A stretch of DNA of 64,000 nucleotides from Agriotes lineatus (taxonomy: Eukaryota; Arthropoda; Insecta; Coleoptera; Elateridae): NCBI GenBank assembly GCA_940337035.1, contig CALNHX010003528.1, forward strand, positions 83,745-147,744. Reading direction: 5' to 3'. Both the position numbers and the translations under genes were made by a program. This document shows, in pieces, positions 57,310-64,000 of this stretch (its first letter is position 1; each line of letters begins with the position of its first letter). A model generated the notes under the pieces. It did not search any database and was not told the origin of the DNA. It saw nothing but the letters and a program-made list of their open reading frames with translations.

Positions 57310-60300
57310 ATACTGACATTATTTTTAATACCAGCAAAGCAATGAAGCAATACAAGGTAATCTGTGTTTGAGAGACCGGTCTGCCTAACTAATGTAAAAA
57401 CAGTTACACGAGGAAAAATAAAGCCATAAAAGCCGGATATATTGCGATGCAATGTTGTAAAAAACTCCACGTTGCGGTGCCTGTAAATATGCAATAAACT
57501 GCCCGTCTGTTTGTTGTACAAAATTAATAAGTTAAAATTAAGGCAATCCATACACACAATTCTCAGTTTATTTTATACTGTGGTTATTTTGACTGTCAGT
57601 AATTGCACAAATAAAATTTTGAATGCCGTTTCTTAATATTTTATTTAACTGCAATATTAATTAAGCTAGCTCTCGGCAAACACAAAACTGCTTTATCACG
57701 TGTTGGGTTCTGAAATGGGTTATATTTAAAATCAGTAGCTCAAATGCGCGATTTTAGTTCACATAATTCACAACTTCGTAAATTGACATTTAACACATAA
57801 AGCTGCTTGTGCAAGATAGCGATTATTTGACGTTCTAAAAGTGATTATCGCAAGGAAGCATTAGGTAAATAATTTGATTATTCTGCTTGGCAACAAAAAC
57901 CTTGCCTTCGTTATCTAGGATGACGTAGACCCACGCCAACTTTCAACTGCTTCTGGTGGCTTGGAAATTCTAACAAATACGCAGATTCTGATGATGCTAT
58001 GCTAATTTATAATTGGGGCGTAGCCGGACGCTTGGAAGCACGTTGAGTACCGTCTACAAGGCCTAATCTTAGAGTACCGCAGCTTTCTGGGAACCCGACA
58101 CTCACTAAATAGCAGTATACTACCTGGAAAGTTTTCCTCGATGTTGTTTCGATGCTGGCATCAGTCGACACTGCCGGATTCCTCTGCTGGAGTTGCTCCC
58201 CTGGTTGCAGATGTTGCTCTAGGTGCTCTTGCAGACCCCGCCGACCTATTGCAGTGCAGACCTCTGGGTTCAGCTGCTTAATTGTGCTGGAAGCGACCCT
58301 CGGAAATTTCAGCTGATCGGCTGCCGTTCACACTCGCGAAGTCGGATTAGAAAATTTTAACTTTTATCTCGTAGAACTCGTCACAAACACTCGTACAGCT
58401 GCCTGAACACTCGGTGAATAAAACCGTACATTTTTTATATGGTATAATATTTGTTTATTACTTAACAACATCAATTTAAAATGGAGCACAAATTCGACAA
58501 GATACATTAATTTTTTATTTTCAATTGTTCTCCCTCTAACAACAAAAAAAGCATCACGTTGCTATGTTACCACGGTGGTTTTTGTCCATTCGAAATTAGT
58601 TTTGATAGCAAACTTACACAAATGGAGTAAAATTTGATTACCTAAGTCTTAACTTAATATTTTCTTAAATCTAAAAAAAAATGTCCTTTGCTTAAAACTA
58701 TCATTGTTCCTTTCGTCACGGACATAATGGTTTTAAAATTTACTGCTCTGATTTGCACGTTCTTTTATTAGTGCACTGAGATTGACTTCAAATTACACAC
58801 GTTACTTGCTTTGCTTCTATTCTGTTGCCTAATTTCCTGATTGCTCTTTGTAGTTTTCTATTTTCCTCTATTCCAATCTCTTTTACCATTCACTGACCTT
58901 TGCTTTGATTAATACTTTCGCTCATTTATTCTGCACATAACAAACCTTTTGTGTCAATTAAATTTTGTTGGTCTGGCTTTAATATTCACAAACCTATCTG
59001 ATTTAGTCATATTACTTTATTGACTTCAAATTCCAACCCTCTGAATATGCTTTGCTTATGCGTGCCTTTATCCGACTAATTACTACTTCTCGCATCTCAT
59101 TACCAATGCATTTAATACTTTTATTATTGTTTTAAATTGCAGTTTCATAAAATATCTTAACTCTGTGCTTTATTGACTTGGTTAAATATCTTGAACTGCA
59201 CCAGAGCCAAGTTATAGCCTTAAAACCACCTCAATGTCTAATGGAGTCTACGTACGGTTGCGGACATCGGGCGAGCGTTCCAAGAGCAGCATTGGCGTTT
59301 AGTTTTTGGAAAGACCCGGTACCAGAGGCGCCATACGCAAGTGGGATAAACATTAATTATTACCTTAGTAGTCAGAGGGTGAAATGTTGGTGGTATGTTA
59401 AACTTAATTGTATGATCAGCTCTATGAACCCACGAAGGTATTTGGATTTTGTGTGTTCAACAAAACAACATTTTTAATTTTTATATTCGAAAAAATCTAT
59501 GCTTTGGTATAAACAATTATCATAAATTTGCTTTGTCCACGCTATATTTAAAGCGTTTATGGTTAACAATTAAAGATTAAAATTTAAAATATGTTGAGAT
59601 TTTTATTATCGCATTGGTTGAGTATACCATAGTTATTTTGCGGTTCAATTCGTAGGGGATGTCTATATATATAATATCTATATGTTATCACATTTGAATT
59701 TTATTACTATTATGCTTGTTTTCTTTTGTGGGTTTTTAGCCTTAGTGGAACTTTGTTTTCAAAACAGTTCGTTTAAAGCTTTCATTTCTCTCCATTTAGA
59801 GAATATTTATAAATATTGTTGGATCTTGTTCCTTAAGTCAATTTAGACTTCCAAGCCACGACTCATCGGAAGTGCTGATAGGAGCATATTCCTTACTTGC
59901 TAAGATTATACCTCACTCACGAACAGAAATTCTGTGTTCTGAGTAAAGATTGCACAGAGCGAAGAGAAGATTCATATTTCTATTTAGCATTTTTTAAATA
60001 TTATTGGGTGCTGCTTATCTGTTTTTGTTAGTGTCCACGTCTCCGGTGTAGAAGGTTAGAAACTGACTTTAGTAATGCAATCGAAGAATTTCCTTTGTTT
60101 TTAGACCTAGCGTATGGACGCTGTAAAAGGATTTGTCCAAAATTACTTGGAACTTAGCACCTTTTATGTTTGTTGTAAAACCAGTTTAGTTTTATTCGAC
60201 AGGAGTTGGAGTTTATTTTGTTGTTAAGAGATAGGGCTAGTAGCTAGGCCTGACTACCTCGTTACAAACAATTTTAGCCTGTGTTAACCCATCAATGAAT

Positions 60301-60680
60301 ACACATTCGTGGTGAACGTATATTAAATTCTAATACATATCACATAGCTTTTATACAATAAATGTATGCCATATTTACTTCCTACTATAAATAATTACAA
60401 TCTATGTGCGTAATATTAAACGCTAAGTTTGTTATCTTGACCCACTAGTTACAAAATTGCTGCGCTGTGCCTTTGACATGCGATATAATACACAATTAAA
60501 ACCTGCAACGTCTGTTTGAAATATAAGGAACTGGCGTTTGTTGCGTGTGTCGTTTACATTTAGTTGTTATCGCGACACAGAAACTTGACCCATATTTTAT
60601 CTGGAGCAACTTATGCAGTTTTTTGTAGGCTAAATGCGTGCACTCTGTATTTACTCTATTTCACTTTATTCACTAAATTC
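57310..60680. other. Unrecognised DNA, possibly including the 3' side of the BEL/Pao element
   Basis: No coding motif is recognised. The more GC-rich 58,150-58,430 segment could belong to an LTR or to the 3' region of the - strand BEL/Pao element, but no LTR pair is visible within the window. A 99-codon frame at 59,178-59,477 has no known motif. Confidence 0.35.
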
Positions 60681-60684
60681 ATGT

Positions 60685-61144
60685 TCAAAATAGTTTGAAC
60701 ATTCTGGGCGGGTCACTTGTTAGCAATTGGGGTTGGTGTGGTTGCAGGGGCTGTTTCATGGACATTTCTCTTGGCGTGAGGCGTTGCGTATAAGGGTTCC
60801 AAACTGAAGTTGTCTTGGCCGGCGCCGGGCTCTGTTGTCCCTTGATCCGGCAGTTGTGTTTCCATACCAGACGTTCGGTCCACGGCATGCTTCGTGACTG
60901 GCGGGCGTCGCCTCCGACGTTGAGTGCAGCGGTTTGAGCTCGAGTTCGTCCTTGCGGGTGTCGGGTTTCTGCTGGCGTAGCTTGACCTTGCATGCGGTTC
61001 TCCATAAAATTGCTTATTTCGCACCATAAGCAAATGCCGAGGAGTGTAGTTATGTTGCTGACGGACCTTGTTGTAATTAATAGGTGTCCCCAGCTTGTAT
61101 TGGGTAGGTCGTCGGACATCTTGTTGCCATCGAAATGGTATCAC
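60685..61144 (-). pseudogene. Degenerate continuation of the BEL/Pao pol region
   Basis: Two overlapping - strand frames of about 144 codons cover this segment, rich in Pro, Gln and Arg. Sequences such as YKLGTPINYN look loosely like the RT segment after the PHHAV motif, but no YVDD catalytic motif is found. The segment may be mutated RT or unrelated filler. Confidence 0.25.
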
Positions 61145-61205
61145 GCCCCTGTGGTGTGATGCTTCTCGGATTGATTGCTCGGCTGACCTCGGGATACTTG
61201 TCCTT

Positions 61206-61574
61206 TTACTTCCTCCATTGTGGACGGATGTCAGCCTGCTTCCGTTGTAGTCTTGACCATGTATGCATCGTCTGGTTCGAACTTCTCCATGTGGATGTTT
61301 TGGATGCGGGACTGTTGACTACCCTTGGTTTGGTCGTTTTGCTGTCTTCCTTTATGACAGCTGGGTGAGGAATGTAACGTCCTCTCCTAGGACCACCACT
61401 TTGGCCCTTCTTCTTCATGTGTCCTGGTAAAGGATACTTCTTCATGAAGTTGTTGTGTCTGGACTCCATGTTCTTGTCAGGGTTGAATCCTTTCCCCAAC
61501 TGCAGGTTCCTGGCAACTGCCCTCCGTGGTTCTGCTACTCGACTTGGATTCTTTGTGAACGGTATGTTCACCAC
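61206..61574 (-). pseudogene. BEL/Pao pol: start of the reverse transcriptase region
   Basis: The frame reads VNIPFTKNPSRVAEPRRAVA, NNFMKKYPLPGHMKK, then RYIPHPAVIKEDSKTTKPRV. This is the region where BEL/Pao proteins have a VxLPF segment, an EY..GH segment and YLPHHAV..KVRVVF. Several core residues differ and the downstream catalytic motifs are absent, so it is inactive. It follows the 61,477-62,001 piece by a frameshift. Confidence 0.7.
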
Positions 61575-62001
61575 ACATGTCCCATCTTGCGTCCTCCGAT
61601 GGGTGCTTCAATTGTTTAATTGTCCAATTGTCCACTTCACGTCCCTCCTGTGAGATAGATTTCTCCATCAGGAGCTCTTCCGCCTCCCAAAAATTGTTGA
61701 GGTGGTGCTCTTCTTTGACGTTAGACATGCTGACCACTCTCCTATTGGGTTGTTCTGCTGCTTCTCCTGCCCCAGATACGATCCATCCAAATTCCGTCTT
61801 TTGTGCCATCATCCCTTGCTCCGTCTTCTTCACTCCTTCTAGGAGTATATCCTTGTATAGGTCTGCTCCTATCAGGATATCTACTGGACCTGGCATGTCG
61901 TAGGTAGGATCGGCTAGCAGGCAATGTTCCCATGCGTCCTTTTCCTTCTCAATTATTTTATTTCTTGGCAATGCTCCTGTTAAATTTGCCAATATAAGCA
62001 A
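61477..62001 (-). pseudogene. BEL/Pao pol: post-protease (peptidase A17-type) segment
   Basis: It contains LLADPTYDMPGPVDILIGAD followed by QKTEFGWIVSGAGE, the hallmark LADPxF..P..IDLLLGAD and FGWxxSG blocks after the protease in BEL/Pao elements. LNNFWEAEELLME matches the FWExEE block. The piece is open for 174 codons but is frame-disconnected from both neighbours. Confidence 0.8.
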
Positions 62002-62152
62002 TTCCCAAAAATTCGGAAATTACTGGAGAATCGTGGTTTCATTTCCACTTCAATTTCTCCTCTGGATTTTCCAGCTTTTATTTTTCCTAGCCCAGATATG
62101 TCAGCTTGGATTCTTACTCTCGGTAATGCCAACAATTGAGCTGCTTCTTCGG

Positions 62153-62689
62153 TTATAAATGATGCTGTGACCCTGGATCGACCAATGCTCTCAACAGTTC
62201 ATAATAACCTCCAGCTGTTTTTATTTTCAAAAATGCCGTTGCTAGCAGGACTTCCTTCTGTTTGGGAAGCTTGACCCTTCTGCTAACTAGGCTGCTTACT
62301 TCCTCCACGCTTTGTCCGGTGGTGGTGGCGGCCACTTGGGATTTCCTATTTGGCTCCTGTCGTGGTTTTCTTACCGGAGTTTTACTGACGTTTCTTTGGT
62401 AACTTCTTACCGGCGACGGTTTTCTTGATGACTCCGATTTTGTTGGCGTTGCGACTTCCAGCTTCCTTTTGGACTCTTGAATTGCCTCAAGTGATTGGAA
62501 CGTTTTTTCCAAAAACTCAACATATCTGCTAGATCTGGATTTCTCGAAGATTAGTCCGCGACTGTCATATAACTTTTTTGTTTCCTTGTCCAGCTTCTTG
62601 ACCAGCAGATGTGCTATTATTGGTCCCCACGTATCTATATTTACGCCCATGTTGGACATGGCAGGTAAACTTTCCATTGTTTGTATCAT
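62153..62689 (-). pseudogene. BEL/Pao gag end and aspartic protease region
   Basis: The first part, SLPAMSNMGVNIDTWGPIIA then HLLVKKLDKETKKLYD, continues the gag core after a frameshift. It is followed by a Ser/Lys/Arg-rich linker with no CCHC knuckle. VLLATAFLKIKTAGGYYELL then RALVDPGSQHHL is the protease start; the active-site motif usually reads D-S/T-G-S and here is DPGS, so the protease is probably dead. Confidence 0.8.
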
Positions 62690-63269
62690 GCAGCTGTTTC
62701 AGACTAGCTGCTGATTCGTAGTTTAAATTGGGCAGCTCTAATATGTTGTCTAAACATTTGGAAAACAAAATTCTTTTGTTATTATACCTGCTTTGTAATA
62801 GGTCCCATGCGGTTTCATAGTTAGCGTCCGATGCGTCGAGATGTTTTATTAATTTGCTTGCCTCGCCTCTGAGGTAAGTTTTGAGGTACTGCATCTCTCT
62901 GCATTGCCTAATGTGGCATTGTTGTGGATAAGTCGCCCAAAAATGTCGTGGGAACGTGGTCCAATTTTCATAATTTCCTTCGAACATCGGCATCGTGATT
63001 TTGGGTAATGGGATGGCCAGTTCTTCTCGTGCTCGTGGTTGTTCACTTCTCGGGATGCTACTTATTTTGTTAAATATTTGAGCTATTACCTGATTATAGC
63101 GCTCTCGCATCTGATTGTAAACACCATCCGTGAAGTAATCCTCCCCAAATTCTTGCTCACATCCGAGGATTTTCTTATGCATTCTCGTAATATTCTCCCA
63201 CTGGTCGGAAATCTTGTTGGTTTTATACTCATAGAACATTTTTGTCTGGACTTGTTCCAATGCTAACAT
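62565..63269 (-). pseudogene. BEL/Pao gag core
   Basis: The 234-codon frame contains IPLPKITMPMFEGNYENWTT then FPRHFWATYP, the LPKIxLPxFxGxxxxWxxF signature of BEL/Pao gag (DUF1759-type). MQYLKTYLRGEASKLIKHLD and YETAWDLLQSRYNNKRILF follow in the expected order. At about 62,690 the frame is lost at LKQLHD and resumes in the 62,153-62,689 piece. Gag would form the particle around element RNA. Confidence 0.85.
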
Positions 63270-63995
63270 TGCATCGTCAAGTACCTCGCTAAATACTGCA
63301 TTTCAATTTCTTGCTTCTTGAGTCTGCCTACTTGTTCGATGGGGTTTTCCTTTATCTCGGTTCTAAGCCGTTACTCTCCTCACTAGCTGGATTTAGCTTC
63401 TCCTGCCATTCGTGTATGTAATCTGTAGTTATTTGAAATCTTTCTTTCACCTGGCTGTAGAAATCCTTTTTTATGTATTCATGATCCGCTGAAGTCGCTT
63501 CCGTAGTTCCATGTCACCGTTCTCGAATGCCTTCACAATCTTCTACTTCGTCCTCTTTCTTGGCCAGGTACATCTAATTCTTTCTGCTTCCGGAATCCTT
63601 CTTCATATTTGTGAACAGTTGGCACATTTTGTCCGCCAGCTGTTTCTGCTCCTTTATAATTGACTCCATGTCGATGCGGCCTTTTTAATGGCTTTGGTAC
63701 TAAAACTGGCTTAATAAGTAGTATCTTACCACTTTACGTATTTTCCAAGTTCTTAGCGGATCGATTGCCGCTGAAGATTCTTCTCGCTGCACGGTGGAAG
63801 CCCTTGGAAGTTACTAGCAGGACTTATGCTGCTATCACTAATTCTCGCCTTTTCCTTTGGCGGAATTCCTTTGATTGAGTCGTAGGACGTTTTCTCCTTA
63901 GCGACGGCTCAATACATACCAATCTTGTTGCGAGTCCTCCAAATTTTCCTACGGATATGGCAAATCCGGTCCAGTTGCTTACTTGCCCAGAGCTT
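63270..63995 (-). pseudogene. Decayed BEL/Pao gag N-terminal region
   Basis: Frames are broken by several stops. Charged, helix-like stretches (for example KGFLQPGERKISNN) fit the coiled N-terminal part of BEL/Pao gag. No start codon or LTR is identifiable before the window ends. Confidence 0.4.
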
Positions 63996-64000
63996 CGAAT

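Larger units (their letters stand above)
60685..64000 (-). mobile_element. BEL/Pao LTR retrotransposon, broken, 5' side leaving the window
   Basis: Reading leftward from 64,000, the - strand holds a decayed gag N-terminus, gag core, protease region, the pre-RT segment and the beginning of RT, in BEL/Pao order. Successive pieces lie in different frames (shifts near 62,690, 62,100 and 61,560), and RT/RNase H/integrase are not recognisable. No LTR is identified. It cannot be autonomous. Confidence 0.85.

Noticed and set aside
58150..58440. Possible LTR of the BEL/Pao element
   Set aside because: No second copy and no TG...CA ends with a target duplication are visible in the window.
61135..61903. 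+ strand frames of 77-108 codons
   Set aside because: They are antisense shadows of the - strand BEL/Pao pol pieces.
1..64000. CRISPR arrays, rRNA genes, bacterial operons or integrated viral genes
   Set aside because: No regularly spaced identical repeats, no rRNA sequence and no viral structural or replication gene were recognised.

Overview
The window looks like AT-rich nuclear DNA from an arthropod, most likely an insect; the order cannot be fixed from the sequence. The evidence is the mobile-element complement: an R2-clade non-LTR retrotransposon, RTE-, LOA/R1- and jockey/CR1-like non-LTR fragments, a BEL/Pao LTR retrotransposon, mariner- and Tc-type transposase relics, hAT-type elements with 8-bp target duplications, tRNA-derived SINEs, and many foldback elements flanked by TA. 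There are no operons or bacterial signals. I recognise no complete host gene. The best host-gene candidates are weak exon-like segments on the + strand between about 43.0 and 47.0 kb.

Layout. 0-3.2 kb: nothing recognised. 3.2-6.84 kb: a decayed satellite array interrupted by a nested palindrome (4.03-4.94 kb) and by a small foldback with a hammerhead-like core (5.71-5.87 kb). 6.85-13.3 kb: mostly unannotatable, with one TA-type element at 10.1-10.56 kb. 13.3-16.4 kb: an RTE relic (- strand), an RT fragment (+) and a TA-flanked palindrome. 17.6-21.98 kb: an R2-like element with an intact 1100-residue ORF. 22.08-25.2 kb: degenerate minisatellite blocks and a - strand non-LTR relic. 28.1-29.48 kb: a three-level nest, with a 189-bp hAT-type MITE inside an RTE 3' end inside a LOA-like element. 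30-35.6 kb: non-LTR fragments, a 0.7-kb palindrome with hammerhead-like motifs in both arms, a head-to-head junction of two non-LTR relics, and a DDE transposase pseudogene. 35.7-36.8 kb: two SINEs in inverted orientation. 38.35-41.83 kb: a second decayed satellite holding three palindromes nested one in another. 42.9-47.0 kb: a more GC-rich stretch with candidate exons. 47.1-50.7 kb: a dead non-LTR element split by a dead mariner. 52.3-52.9, 55.65-55.89 and 56.33-57.30 kb: MITE-like elements; the last is a hAT with a perfect 8-bp duplication. 60.7-64.0 kb: the - strand gag/protease/pre-RT part of a broken BEL/Pao element.

Almost everything recognisable is a dead transposon; the R2-like ORF is the only long intact coding sequence. 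The two most interesting signals are structural. First, foldback elements repeatedly sit inside one another, with TA at each boundary and, in two cases, at the exact dyad centre of the outer palindrome. Second, two otherwise unrelated foldback elements carry hammerhead-ribozyme-like cores in the same outward orientation. All identifications come from reading translations and motifs by eye; no database search was run.
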